Origin: JAOUEA01 sp963810915
GTDB taxonomy: Bacteria; Actinomycetota; UBA4738; HRBIN12
Assembly (NCBI GenBank): GCA_963810915.1
Contig: CAWEPH010000001.1
Span: 496,001-560,000, forward strand
Direction of reading: 5' to 3'
DNA length: 64,000 nucleotides
The notes beneath the pieces are model-generated. The model was not told where the DNA came from, did not search any database, and saw nothing but the letters and a program-made list of their open reading frames with translations. The position numbers and the translations under genes were made by a program. This document shows, in pieces, positions 1 through 8,348 of this stretch; within the stretch, counting starts at the first letter, position 1, and every line of letters starts with the position of its first letter.

Positions 1-431
1 GATGCTCTGCTCGGACGGGTGGGTGTTGCCGCGGGGAGGCAACCGCGCCTCGCAGCCCCCGTACATCCCTTGCGCCTACGGCGAATTCCCCGGCGTGATC
101 GAGCGGTTCGTGGTGCGCGAGGCGATCCTGAGCCTCGAGGAGGCGGTGCGGAAGATGACGTCCATGCCGGCCGCCCGTCTCGGGACTCGCCGACCGCGGG
201 GTCGTGGCCGCCGGCATGGCGGCCGACGTGGTCGTCTTCGAGCCCGACCGTGTGCGAGACAGGGCCACAAACCTCTTCCCCCACGATCCGATCACGGAGC
301 ACTACCCGCACGAGTTCCCCGAAGGCATCGATTGGGTCCTGGTGAATGGGACGGTCGCCGTAGAGGACGAAGAACCAACCGGCGCCGTGGCCGGGCGCGT
401 CCTGAAGGGCCCGTCGTTCCGCCCGGCTTGA
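1..431 (+). CDS. N-acyl-D-amino-acid deacylase family amidohydrolase, C-terminal end (5' truncated, one frameshift)
   Basis: This is the C-terminal part of a metal-dependent amidohydrolase; the start lies before the window. The family hydrolyses N-acyl-D-amino acids or related amides in the cytoplasm. Visible landmarks are CSDG near the left edge, then SLEEAVRKMTSMPAARLG, then GMAADVVVFEPDRVRDRAT and EGIDWVLVNGTVAV, which is the typical C-terminal beta-sandwich of D-aminoacylases. The two halves are in different frames: one extra base in the GGGA run at 182-185 breaks RLG-LADRGVVAAGMAAD. Removing it gives a continuous family-like sequence. Family assignment is fairly sure; the exact substrate cannot be told from this fragment. 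Confidence 0.8.
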
Positions 432-656
432 GCCGCTAGGACCGGCGCGTTGACTTGCCTGGATCCTCGCATCTGACGGGGCTGGGCCGAGGCGGCGGGT
501 GACCGACACCCCTCACCGCGACGACTACTACCCACACTGGCAACCGATCTGAGCGCCGGCGACCGTCAGCGTTCGCGTCGGTCTTGCGGTCGACGGCCGG
601 TCGTGCGAGACTCCGGACGCAACCCCTTTGACGTCCGGGCCTCGTGCCCAGGCGAT

Positions 657-689
657 GACGGCGGCACGACGCGGGCACGTGCCGCCGTC
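657..689. terminator. Hairpin with perfect 11-bp stem, possible terminator
   Basis: GACGGCGGCAC at 657-667 is the exact reverse complement of GTGCCGCCGTC at 679-689, with an 11-base loop. It lies 3' of the deacylase and 5' of the tRNA. There is no long U tract, only TCTCC, which is common for actinobacterial terminators. Function is inferred from position and stem strength. Confidence 0.45.
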
Positions 690-737
690 TCCTTATCCGG
701 CGCGGGTTGCCCCTCGAACCATCCGGGCAGGACTTGC

Positions 738-743
738 TATCGT
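738..743 (+). promoter_or_regulatory. Candidate -10 box for tRNA-Val
   Basis: TATCGT fits the TANNNT pattern seen upstream of many genes in this window and ends 11 bases before the tRNA. No clear -35 hexamer at normal spacing. Confidence 0.35.
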
Positions 744-754
744 GGTCGTGTCCC

Positions 755-826
755 GGGCGCGTAGCTCAGCGGGAGAGCGCTCGCCTCACACGCGAGAGGT
801 CGCAGGTTCAAAACCTGCCGCGCCCA
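755..826 (+). tRNA. tRNA-Val (anticodon CAC)
   Basis: A full cloverleaf can be drawn: acceptor GGGCGCG (755-761) with CGCGCCC (819-825), D stem GCTC/GAGC (764-767, 775-778), anticodon stem CTCGC/GCGAG (780-784, 792-796) around loop CTCACAC, and T stem GCAGG/CCTGC with loop TTCAAAA. The anticodon CAC at 787-789 reads GUG valine codons. The discriminator is A826 and the following bases are CCG, so the 3' CCA is not encoded and must be added after transcription. Confidence 0.95.
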
Positions 827-914
827 CCGATCCCGGACGGGGAGTCCTTCGATCGAGGAACGCATCGGCGATCTGACCGCCCTCCACGTCCGTCCGCGTG
901 GCCATCAGCGTGAG

Positions 915-1646
915 TTGCCGTTGGTCCTCGTCCACGGGCTGTGGGCCGCCGCCTGGATCCTGGAGGCCTGGCTCGAGCCGGCGGCCGCACGAGGCTGGGA
1001 CGCGTGGGCGCCCAACCTCCGCGGTCGGGAGTCGAGCCGGCCCGTCCTGGATCTGGGGCGGGTCGGGATGGAGGACTTCGCGGCCGACCTCACGGATGTG
1101 CTCGAGCGCCTCGGGCCGTCGATCGTGATCGGCTACTCGATGGGCGGGTTGGTGGCGCAGATGGTGGCCACGGACCCGCCGACCCGGGATCTCGTGCGCG
1201 GACTCGTGCTGATGTGCTCGGTGCCCCCGCGGGGGATCATGGCGCTCTCCGGACCCGTGTTGCGTGCGTCCATGCGCTACGTGCCGGCGATGGTGCGAGG
1301 GCGCGCCTTCCGTCCCACCCGCGATGAGGCCGACGCGATGATGATGAACGATCTACCCGAGGCCGAACGGGAGCGCTGGTTCCCGCGGTTCATCCCGGAC
1401 GCGGCGCGCGCGGCTCTGCAGATGGCGACGGGCGTCGCGACCGCCCGGGCGCCGTTGCCCGGCCCCGTCCTCGTGGTGTCCGCCGAACATGACCACATCT
1501 CGCCGCCTCGGATCCAACCGCAGCTCGTCCGTCGCTATGGGGCGGAGCACCTCCCCGTGGCCGGACATGCCCACCTGATCGCGATCGAGCCCGGGTGGGA
1601 GGACGTCGAGTCGGCCGTCCTCGACCGTATCGATGCCTGGCGTTGA
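915..1646 (+). CDS. Alpha/beta hydrolase fold protein (243 aa, start uncertain)
   Basis: A serine hydrolase of the alpha/beta fold. Seen: LVLVHGLW oxyanion-hole motif at the N terminus, nucleophile elbow GYSMGG at about residue 73-78, an acidic residue in VVSAEHDHISPP near residue 195, and a late histidine in VAGHAHLIAIEPGW. The given start is a TTG. The open frame continues upstream with a plausible peptide (EERIGDLTALHVRPRGHQ) back to about 855, but has no ATG, GTG or ribosome-binding site there, so the true N terminus may be longer or hidden by an indel. Substrate unknown. It lies alone between the tRNA and an ABC exporter. Confidence 0.75.
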   Translation: MPLVLVHGLWAAAWILEAWLEPAAARGWDAWAPNLRGRESSRPVLDLGRVGMEDFAADLTDVLERLGPSIVIGYSMGGLVAQMVATDPPTRDLVRGLVLMCSVPPRGIMALSGPVLRASMRYVPAMVRGRAFRPTRDEADAMMMNDLPEAERERWFPRFIPDAARAALQMATGVATARAPLPGPVLVVSAEHDHISPPRIQPQLVRRYGAEHLPVAGHAHLIAIEPGWEDVESAVLDRIDAWR

Positions 1647-1718
1647 CTCCGGCGGAGGTGTTGTGACCATCGCGTGACGAGCCGGTGATGCCCGTGGTCG
1701 CAAGCGGTCGGGCTTTCG

Positions 1719-1724
1719 TAGGGT
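1719..1724 (+). promoter_or_regulatory. Candidate -10 box (TAGGGT) for the ABC exporter
   Basis: TAGGGT lies 30 bases before the TTG start of the ATPase. The same hexamer precedes the Asp-box protein gene (18144) and pilD (51816), so it is probably a real -10 element here. Inferred from pattern only. Confidence 0.35.
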
Positions 1725-1754
1725 GGTCGGGTCCGCAAAGAACGGGAGTGAAGA

Positions 1755-2516
1755 TTGGACACCACGCTAGGGATGCCGGCCCCGCCGGCGGAAGCGCTGG
1801 CCGCGCGTGCCGACGGGCTCACCAAGACCTACGGCGAGGGCGACGCTGCGGTGCAGGCGCTCCGTGGCGTCTCCGTCGGGTTCACCGAAGGCGAGTTCAC
1901 GGCCATCATGGGGCCATCCGGTTCGGGGAAATCCACCTTGTTGCACTGCATGGCAGGGCTCGACACGCCCACCTCGGGCTCGGTGAGCATCGGCGACGTC
2001 GACCTCACCACCCTGTCCGAGAAGGACCTCACCCGGCTCAGACGCGACCGGGTCGGCTTCGTATTCCAGGCGTTCAACCTCGTGCCGACCCTCTCCGCCG
2101 AGGAGAACATCACGCTGCCGCTCGACATCGCGGGACGCGACGTTGACCGCGCGTGGTTCGACCAGGTCGTCGACACGGTCCACCTGCGCGATCGGCTGAG
2201 CCACCGACCCAGCGAGCTGTCGGGCGGGCAGCAGCAGCGGGTGGCCGGAGCCCGGGCCCTCGTCTCGCGGCCCGCCATCGTCTTCGCGGACGAGCCCACG
2301 GGGAACCTGGACTCGCGCTCCGGCGCGGAGCTCCTGGGGTTCCTCCGCGATGCCGTCACGTCCCACGGCCAGACGATCGTCATGGTCACCCACGACGCGA
2401 ACGCCGCCAGCTACGCAGACCGGATCGTCTTCCTGGCGGACGGCCATATCGTCGACGAGATGCGTGAGCCCACCGCCGATCGCATCCTGGATCGGCTGAA
2501 GTCGCTCGAGGCCTGA
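1755..2516 (+). CDS. ABC transporter ATP-binding protein, MacB/LolD type (253 aa)
   Basis: Cytoplasmic ATPase of an exporter or mechanotransmitter of the MacB/LolCDE/FtsEX class. All nucleotide-binding motifs are present: Walker A GPSGSGKST near residue 53, Q-loop FVFQAFN, signature LSGGQQQR near 155, Walker B IVFADEPTGNLD near 175, and H-loop VTHD. The start is a TTG at 1755. The permease gene follows six bases after the stop, so the two form one operon. Substrate is not predictable; partners of this class move lipoproteins, peptides or antibiotics, or act on cell-wall enzymes. Confidence 0.92.
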   Translation: MDTTLGMPAPPAEALAARADGLTKTYGEGDAAVQALRGVSVGFTEGEFTAIMGPSGSGKSTLLHCMAGLDTPTSGSVSIGDVDLTTLSEKDLTRLRRDRVGFVFQAFNLVPTLSAEENITLPLDIAGRDVDRAWFDQVVDTVHLRDRLSHRPSELSGGQQQRVAGARALVSRPAIVFADEPTGNLDSRSGAELLGFLRDAVTSHGQTIVMVTHDANAASYADRIVFLADGHIVDEMREPTADRILDRLKSLEA

Positions 2517-2522
2517 TCGCAC

Positions 2523-5072
2523 ATGTGGAGGACCACGTTCAAGAGCCTCTTCGCGCGGAAGCTGCGGCTCGCGCTGACGGCCCTTTCCATCGTGCTGGGG
2601 ATCGGGTTCGTCGCCGGGACGTTCGTGCTCACCGACACGATGAATGCCGCGTTCGACCAGCTGTTCGGGGAGATCGCGAGGGGCAGCGACGTGGTCGTGC
2701 GCTCGGTGTCCGCGTTCACACCCGAGCAGGCCGGTCCGGGCGGTGGCCAGACCGATGAGCGCAAGCCGGTCCCCGACTCGCTCCTGAAGACCGTCGAGGC
2801 CGTGTCGGGCGTCGCCTCCGCGAACGGCGATGTCTCCGGGTTCGCGCAGATGGTGGACCCGGCCACCGGCAAGGCGATCGGCAGCGTCGGGCCGCCCACC
2901 ATCGGCGCCAACTGGAGCGGGAACAACCCCGCCGTCACGTTTCGCGACGGGGGCCCACCGGTCGGCTCCGATCAGGTCGTGGTCGACGCCGGGACCGCGA
3001 GCAAGTACGGCCTGACGGTGGGGCAGGAGATCACGATCAACTTCGTCGGGGGCCAGCAGGCGTTCACGATCTCGGGCATCGCCGGGTTCGGGGATGCGGA
3101 CAACCTGGCGGGCGCCACCCTCGCGCTGTTCGATACCCCCACAGCGCAGAAGGTGCTCGACAAGGTGGGGGTCTACGACTCGATCTCCGTCAAGGCGGCG
3201 GAGGGTGTCGAGCCGGCCACGCTGCGCACGAGCATCGACCAGGTGTTGCCCAAGGGCGTCCAGGCGGTCACCAGTTCGTCGGTGGCCGACGAGCAGTCGA
3301 AGGCGCTGAAGGAAGGATTGGGCTTCTTCCGGATCGCCCTCCTCGTGTTCGCGTTCATCGCGCTCTTCGTCGGGGCGTTCATCATCTTCAACACGTTCTC
3401 GATCATCGTGGCGCAGCGCTCGAAGGAGATGGCGCTCCTGCGTGCGATCGGTGCGAGCCGCCGACAGGTGCTCGATTCGGTGATCGTGGAGGCGTTCGTG
3501 GTGGGCCTCTTCGCGTCCGCCGTGGGGATCCTCGTCGGGATCGGGATCGCGGTGGGCCTGAAGGCGCTCCTCAAGGCGTTCGGGATCGATCTGCCCAGCA
3601 CCGGGCTCAAGCTCGAGCCCCGCACGATATGGGTCTCGCTGATCGTGGGGACGTTGGTCACGATCGCCTCCTCGGTCGTGCCGGCGCGTCGAGCCTCGCG
3701 CATCGCGCCCATCGAGGCGCTCCGCGAGTCTCAGGACACGGGCGACGGACGGATGCGACGCAGGCTGGTGCTCGGGCTCATCGTGACGGGACTCGGCGTG
3801 GCCGCCTTGCTCTACGGCTTGTTCGCCGTGCCCTCGAACGCCGCCGCCCTGATCGGGCTCGGCGCGGCCGTCACGTTCCTCGGCGTCGCGATCCTCTTCC
3901 CGCTCGTGGCGAAGCCGATGGCCGCGGTGATCGGCGCGCCCATCCGGCGGTTGGGGTTGCAGGGCAAGCTGGGACGCCAGAATGCGATGCGGAACCCGCG
4001 GCGGACCGCCTCGACCGCGTCGGCATTGATGATCGGCCTGGGGCTCGTGGCGATGGTGTCGATCCTGTCCGCCTCGTTGAAGGCGTCGTTCGACGCGGCC
4101 CTGTCCGCCAATCTCCGGGCGGACTTCATCCTCACGACCTCGTCTTTCAACGCCTTCAGCCCGGATGTCGCCACGAAGGTCGAGGGTGTGCAGGGCGTGG
4201 ACGCCGTGGCGCAATTCCGCCAGGGCGGGTTCCGCGTGGACGGCGCCACCGACTTCATGACGGGGGTCGAGCCCGCGGCGATCGAGGCGGTCGCCAACCT
4301 GGAGCCGTCCTCTGACGCGATCGCGTCGCTCGGACAAGGGGACGTGATCGTGTACGACAAGACGATGGAAGACCACGGATGGAAGGTGGGCGATCAGATC
4401 GACTCGTCGTTCGCCGCGGACGGGAAGGTGCCGCTCACGATCGGCGGGACGTTCGGGGAGAACAGCATCGTGGGCTCGAACTACGTGGTCTCGCTCGACA
4501 CGTACGACCGGTTCTTCCAGCCGCCGCTCGACACCTTCGTGATGGTGAAGACCACCCCGGGAGCGGATACCTCCCAAGTGCAGACGGATATGGAGACCGC
4601 GACGAAGAGCTTCGGCAACATCGAGGTTCAGGATCAAGCGGCCTTCCGCAAGACCCAGGAGGGGTTCGTCAACCAGCTGCTCGGCCTCGTGACGGCGCTC
4701 CTGGCGATGGCGATCCTGATCGCGCTGTTCGGGATCGTGAACACGCTCGGCCTCTCGATCTTCGAGCGTCAGCGCGAGCTCGGTTTGCTCCGCGCGGTCG
4801 GCATGGCCCGTTCCCAGGTGAAGCGGATGATCCGTTGGGAGTCGGTGATCATCGCGATGATGGGCGCGATCCTCGGGGTGATCGTGGGCGTCTTCTTCGG
4901 CTTCGCCCTTCAGCGCGCCCTGGCGCCGCAGGGCGTGACGGAGCTCGCGATCCCGGGAGGTCAGCTGATCTTCTACGTCGTGTTCGCGGGGCTCGCGGGG
5001 GTGCTCGCGGCGATCTGGCCCGCCCGGCGTGCTGCCAAGCTGAACGTGCTCGAGTCCATCGCCTACGAGTAG
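2523..5072 (+). CDS. ABC transporter permease, FtsX/MacB type, two-FtsX-domain (849 aa)
   Basis: Membrane partner of the preceding ATPase. It has an N-terminal membrane anchor (LALTALSIVLGIGFVAGTFV), a large extracytoplasmic domain (roughly residues 45-265), three membrane segments near 265-390 including the FtsX signature region (FSIIVAQRSKEMALLRAIGA), a second N-anchor-like stretch with MacB-type extracytoplasmic domain (about 480-700), and three C-terminal segments with FERQRELGLLRAVGM. This duplicated FtsX layout is typical of actinobacterial permeases of about 850 residues. Intact, no frameshift. Confidence 0.92.
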   Translation: MWRTTFKSLFARKLRLALTALSIVLGIGFVAGTFVLTDTMNAAFDQLFGEIARGSDVVVRSVSAFTPEQAGPGGGQTDERKPVPDSLLKTVEAVSGVASANGDVSGFAQMVDPATGKAIGSVGPPTIGANWSGNNPAVTFRDGGPPVGSDQVVVDAGTASKYGLTVGQEITINFVGGQQAFTISGIAGFGDADNLAGATLALFDTPTAQKVLDKVGVYDSISVKAAEGVEPATLRTSIDQVLPKGVQAVTSSSVADEQSKALKEGLGFFRIALLVFAFIALFVGAFIIFNTFSIIVAQRSKEMALLRAIGASRRQVLDSVIVEAFVVGLFASAVGILVGIGIAVGLKALLKAFGIDLPSTGLKLEPRTIWVSLIVGTLVTIASSVVPARRASRIAPIEALRESQDTGDGRMRRRLVLGLIVTGLGVAALLYGLFAVPSNAAALIGLGAAVTFLGVAILFPLVAKPMAAVIGAPIRRLGLQGKLGRQNAMRNPRRTASTASALMIGLGLVAMVSILSASLKASFDAALSANLRADFILTTSSFNAFSPDVATKVEGVQGVDAVAQFRQGGFRVDGATDFMTGVEPAAIEAVANLEPSSDAIASLGQGDVIVYDKTMEDHGWKVGDQIDSSFAADGKVPLTIGGTFGENSIVGSNYVVSLDTYDRFFQPPLDTFVMVKTTPGADTSQVQTDMETATKSFGNIEVQDQAAFRKTQEGFVNQLLGLVTALLAMAILIALFGIVNTLGLSIFERQRELGLLRAVGMARSQVKRMIRWESVIIAMMGAILGVIVGVFFGFALQRALAPQGVTELAIPGGQLIFYVVFAGLAGVLAAIWPARRAAKLNVLESIAYE

Positions 5073-5087
5073 ACGCGCCCGCACACC

Positions 5088-5405
5088 TCAGTGCAGGAGG
5101 AACACGCGGATGAGCGCGGCGGCGGCCACCATCAAGATCATCAAGCCGACCGTGGCGAGCACGCGCACGCGACTCGCGCTCGGGACCACTCGCAGGCGCC
5201 ACTCGTTGGCCGCCCCGCCGTCGCCGACGGCTTCGTCGAGCGCCTCACCCGCGACGGTGTCGTTCGGGTACCGCGCGACCTCGATCCAGCCCTGAGCGAT
5301 CAGCCGATCCAGCGCGATGGCTCTTCCTCCTCGTGGGATCCGACCGTGGCCTGCGTCCGACAGCGTGAAGAAGTCGGGACGCGGCCCGCCGTCGAACGTG
5401 CCCAT
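5088..5405 (-). CDS. Small membrane-anchored protein of unknown function (105 aa)
   Basis: I do not recognise a family. The protein begins MGTFDGGPRPDFF, is soluble for about 75 residues, and ends in one hydrophobic segment (VLATVGLMILMVAAAALI) followed by RVFLLH, so it looks C-terminally tail-anchored. The gene is on the minus strand, convergent with the ABC permease (15 bases between stops) and divergent from thrS. On its strand a TACGGT box ends seven bases before the ATG, the spacing expected for a leaderless transcript, which supports it being real. Function unknown. Confidence 0.6.
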   Translation of the reverse strand: MGTFDGGPRPDFFTLSDAGHGRIPRGGRAIALDRLIAQGWIEVARYPNDTVAGEALDEAVGDGGAANEWRLRVVPSASRVRVLATVGLMILMVAAAALIRVFLLH

Positions 5406-5412
5406 GCCGCCG

Positions 5413-5458
5413 ACCGTACGCGCCCCTCGACCGAGGGACAAGACGGGGCCGATATCAT
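5413..5458. promoter_or_regulatory. Divergent leaderless-type promoters, small membrane gene and thrS
   Basis: On the minus strand TACGGT (forward 5413-5418) stands seven bases from the ATG at 5405. On the plus strand TATCAT (5453-5458) stands seven bases from the thrS ATG at 5466. Both fit -10 boxes whose transcription starts coincide with the start codon. Confidence 0.45.
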
Positions 5459-5465
5459 GGCGGCC

Positions 5466-7409
5466 ATGCCACGGCTGAGCCTGCCCGACGACGTGCACGT
5501 CGAGCTCCCGGAGGGGGAGCCCGTGGGCGCGGGGCTGCCCAAGGGCGCCGTCGCGGCACGCGTCGACGGGGAGCTCCGCGACCTCTCGTTCGCGCCGGCG
5601 GCCGACGCCGTCGTGGAGCCGGTCGAGGCCGCCTCGGACGACGGCCTGCACGTCCTTCGCCACTCCGCCGCCCACATCCTCGCCCAGGCGGTCTGCGATC
5701 TGTACCCGGGGGCGAAGTACGCGATCGGCCCGGCGGTGGCCGACGGCTTCTACTACGACTTCGACCTGCCCGAAGCGATCGGCAAGGCCGAGCTCGCCAA
5801 GATCGACCGGAGGATGCGGCAGATCGTGAAGGCCAACCAACCGTTCGTGCGGGAGGAGGTGACCCGCGCGGAGGCCCTCGAGCGGCTCGCCGACCAGCCG
5901 TTCAAGGTGGAGATCATCGAGGGGATCGAGGAGGCGGACGGCGAGACGGGCGGCGGCGAGACGGTGAGTCTCTACCGCAACGGGGACTGGGCGGACCTGT
6001 GCATGGGTCCCCATCTCCCGTCGACCGGGAAGCTCGGGCCGGCCTTCAAACTCATGAGCGTGGCCGGCGCGTATTGGCGCGGCGACGAGCAGCGTCCCAT
6101 GCTCACCCGGATCTACGGGACCGCCTGGGCGTCCCAGGAGGATCTGGACGCCCACCTGCACCGGCTGGAGGAGGCGGAGCGGCGCGATCACCGGCGGCTC
6201 GGGATCGAACTGGACCTCTTCTCGTTCCCCGACGAGATCGGCTCGGGGCTCGCCGTCTTCCATCCCAAGGGCGGGATCGTCCGGCGGATCATGGAGGACT
6301 ACTCGCGCCGCCGGCACGAGGAGGGCGGCTACGAGTTCGTCTACTCGCCGCACATCACGAAGTCGACGCTGTTCGAGACCTCGGGACACCTGGACTGGTA
6401 CGCGGACGGGATGTTCCCGCCGATGGAGCTGGACGGCGGCACGGACTACTACCTCAAGCCGATGAACTGCCCGTTCCACATCCTGATCTACCGGAGCCGC
6501 ACCCGGAGCTACCGCGAGCTCCCGCTGCGCCTGTTCGAGTTCGGGACGGTCTACCGCTACGAACTCTCGGGCGTCGTGCACGGGCTCACGCGCGTGCGGG
6601 GGATGACCCAGGACGACGCGCACATCTTCACCACCGAGGAGCAGATGGTCGACGAGATCCGATCCCTGCTCACCTTCACCCTCGACCTCCTGCGGGACTA
6701 CGGCCTCGAAGACTTCTATCTGGAGCTGTCCACCAAGCCCGAGGAGAAGGCCGTCGGTACCGAGGAGGAATGGGACGCGGCGACGGAAGCGTTGCGGCAG
6801 GCGGCGATGGCGATGGATCTGGCGCTCGTGCTGGACGAGGGCGGGGGCGCCTTCTACGGCCCCAAGATCTCGGTGCAGGCCAAGGACGCGATCGGACGGA
6901 CCTGGCAGATGTCCACGATCCAGGTGGACACGCAGCTGCCGCAGCGCTTCGACCTGCATTACGCGGGCGACGACGGGGAACGCCACCGCCCGATCATGAT
7001 CCACCGCGCGCTCTTCGGTTCCATCGAGCGGTTCTTCGCGGTGCTCACCGAGCACTACGCCGGTGCGTTCCCGCTCTGGCTCGCGCCCGAGCAGCTGCGC
7101 CTGGCTCCGGTGGCCGACCGGCACGTCGTCCACGCGCAGGAGCTCGCCGATCGCGCGCACGCGGCCGGGCTGCGTCCGTACGTGGACGACAGCAAGGAGT
7201 CGGTGGGCAAGAAGATCCGCGCGGCGCAGTTGCAGAAGGCGCCCTACACGCTCGTGATCGGCGACCGTGAGGTGGAGTCCGGGCTCTACAACGTCCGTGA
7301 CCGGGGCGGCACCGAGCACGAGGGAGTGCCGTTCGATCGACTCGTCGATCGACTCGTCGAGGAGGACGTGACGCGTCGCCTCACCCAGTCGGTCTTCGAG
7401 GGCGACTGA
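5466..7409 (+). CDS. thrS: Threonyl-tRNA synthetase (647 aa)
   Basis: Charges tRNA-Thr. The N-terminal TGS domain (about residues 1-60) is followed by the editing-like domain with HVLRHSAAHILAQAV, then the class II catalytic core with FYYDFDLP, GPHLPSTGKLG, MNCPFHILIYRS and FRYE-like motif 2 (LFEFGTVYRYE), motif 3 around RPIMIHRALFGSIERF, and a C-terminal anticodon-binding domain. ATG 5466 is preferred over ATG 5457 because a TATCAT box lies seven bases upstream, consistent with leaderless expression. The HIT gene follows directly after the stop, as in mycobacteria. Confidence 0.95.
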   Translation: MPRLSLPDDVHVELPEGEPVGAGLPKGAVAARVDGELRDLSFAPAADAVVEPVEAASDDGLHVLRHSAAHILAQAVCDLYPGAKYAIGPAVADGFYYDFDLPEAIGKAELAKIDRRMRQIVKANQPFVREEVTRAEALERLADQPFKVEIIEGIEEADGETGGGETVSLYRNGDWADLCMGPHLPSTGKLGPAFKLMSVAGAYWRGDEQRPMLTRIYGTAWASQEDLDAHLHRLEEAERRDHRRLGIELDLFSFPDEIGSGLAVFHPKGGIVRRIMEDYSRRRHEEGGYEFVYSPHITKSTLFETSGHLDWYADGMFPPMELDGGTDYYLKPMNCPFHILIYRSRTRSYRELPLRLFEFGTVYRYELSGVVHGLTRVRGMTQDDAHIFTTEEQMVDEIRSLLTFTLDLLRDYGLEDFYLELSTKPEEKAVGTEEEWDAATEALRQAAMAMDLALVLDEGGGAFYGPKISVQAKDAIGRTWQMSTIQVDTQLPQRFDLHYAGDDGERHRPIMIHRALFGSIERFFAVLTEHYAGAFPLWLAPEQLRLAPVADRHVVHAQELADRAHAAGLRPYVDDSKESVGKKIRAAQLQKAPYTLVIGDREVESGLYNVRDRGGTEHEGVPFDRLVDRLVEEDVTRRLTQSVFEGD

Positions 7410-7895
7410 GTGGATCACCTCTGGAGCCCTTGGCGGATGGAGTACATCCGCTCCGCAGCCGAAGAGACCGCCGAGGACGAGGGCTGCATCTTCTGCAGGC
7501 TTCCGGACGAGGAGTCGGAGCGCGTCCTGGCGCGCACCGACCTCGCGTACGTGGTGCTCAACAAGTTCCCGTACAACCCGGGTCACCTGCTCGCGGTACC
7601 CCTGCGTCACGTAGCCGAGATCGAGGAACTGACGGACGCGGAGAACGTCGATCTGCAGTCTCTCCTGCAGCGATCGGTGCGTGCGCTTCGCGAGGAGGCG
7701 AACCCGCACGGCTTCAACATCGGGCTGAACCTGGGCTCGGTGGCCGGCGCCGGCATCCCCGGCCACATCCACTGGCATGTGGTGCCGCGCTGGAGCGGCG
7801 ACACCAACTTCATGCCCGTGGTGGGGGAGACGCGCGTGCTCCCCGAGCTCCTCGCCGACACCGCGCGACGCCTCACGCCCAGGTTTTCCTCGTGA
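7410..7895 (+). CDS. HIT family protein, Ap4A phosphorylase-like (161 aa)
   Basis: A histidine-triad nucleotide-binding protein. The catalytic motif HIHWHVVPRW (H-x-H-x-H) is near residue 118-127; an N-terminal CIFC pair suggests the zinc site found in this subgroup. The LWSPWRMEYI opening is characteristic of the mycobacterial-type HIT protein next to thrS (Rv2613c, an Ap4A phosphorylase). It probably degrades diadenosine polyphosphates produced by synthetases such as ThrS. GTG start abuts the thrS stop, so the two are co-transcribed. Confidence 0.9.
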   Translation: MDHLWSPWRMEYIRSAAEETAEDEGCIFCRLPDEESERVLARTDLAYVVLNKFPYNPGHLLAVPLRHVAEIEELTDAENVDLQSLLQRSVRALREEANPHGFNIGLNLGSVAGAGIPGHIHWHVVPRWSGDTNFMPVVGETRVLPELLADTARRLTPRFSS

Positions 7896-7939
7896 GCGGC
7901 GTCACGCGATCGACCGTCCCGCCGGACGTGGTCTGAGCG

Positions 7940-8335
7940 ATGGACCGGGCGCTCCTGGTGGCCGCGAGCCTCTTCGGGCTCCTCGGGGTGGCGCTGGGGG
8001 CGTTCGGGGCACACGCGCTGCGCACCAAGGTGAGCCAGGAGCGCCTCGCGACGTTCGAGACCGGTGTGCGGTACATGCTCTACCACGCGTTCGCGCTGTT
8101 CGCCGTGGTGGCCGTGCGCACGTGGGGGCCGGACTCGGCTGCCTCGGCGGTGGCCGGGATCGCGTTCGTCCTGGGCGTGCTGCTGTTCAGCGGCAGCCTC
8201 TTCCTTCTGGTGCTCACCGACGCGCCGAAGTGGGGAGCGGTCACGCCGCTCGGCGGCGTGATCCTCCTCGTGGGCTGGGCGGCGCTCGCCTACGCGGTCC
8301 TCGTGACCTCGTTCGTGTTCGACGCCGTCCGATGA
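7940..8335 (+). CDS. DUF423 membrane protein (131 aa)
   Basis: Small integral membrane protein of the DUF423 (YgdD/YwdK) family. Four hydrophobic segments can be drawn; the family mark GAFGAHAL lies at residues 21-28 and YHAFALF near 51. Function is not known. It is transcribed with thrS and the HIT gene and faces the EF-G-like gene tail to tail. Confidence 0.85.
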   Translation: MDRALLVAASLFGLLGVALGAFGAHALRTKVSQERLATFETGVRYMLYHAFALFAVVAVRTWGPDSAASAVAGIAFVLGVLLFSGSLFLLVLTDAPKWGAVTPLGGVILLVGWAALAYAVLVTSFVFDAVR

Positions 8336-8348
8336 GGACGCCGGCCCG

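Larger units (their letters stand above)
432..754. other. Intergenic stretch before tRNA-Val
   Basis: About 320 bases without a convincing gene: open frames here have no family resemblance and no ribosome-binding site. It holds one strong inverted repeat (657-689, listed separately) and a TATCGT -10-like box at 738-743, suitably placed to start the tRNA-Val transcript around 750. Confidence 0.5.

Noticed and set aside
628..876. Small coding frames around the tRNA-Val gene
   Set aside because: They read through the tRNA itself, have no ribosome-binding site and no family resemblance.
1767..5084. Very long open frame on the minus strand opposite the ABC exporter (over 1,100 codons)
   Set aside because: The translation is a low-complexity mix of Arg, Asp, His and Gly with no domain; it mirrors the codon pattern of the well-supported exporter genes. 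Similar long antisense frames opposite secF-rel (26.7-30.4 kb), pilB-pilC (44.4-47.5 kb) and the minor pilins (49.6-52.7 kb) were rejected for the same reason.
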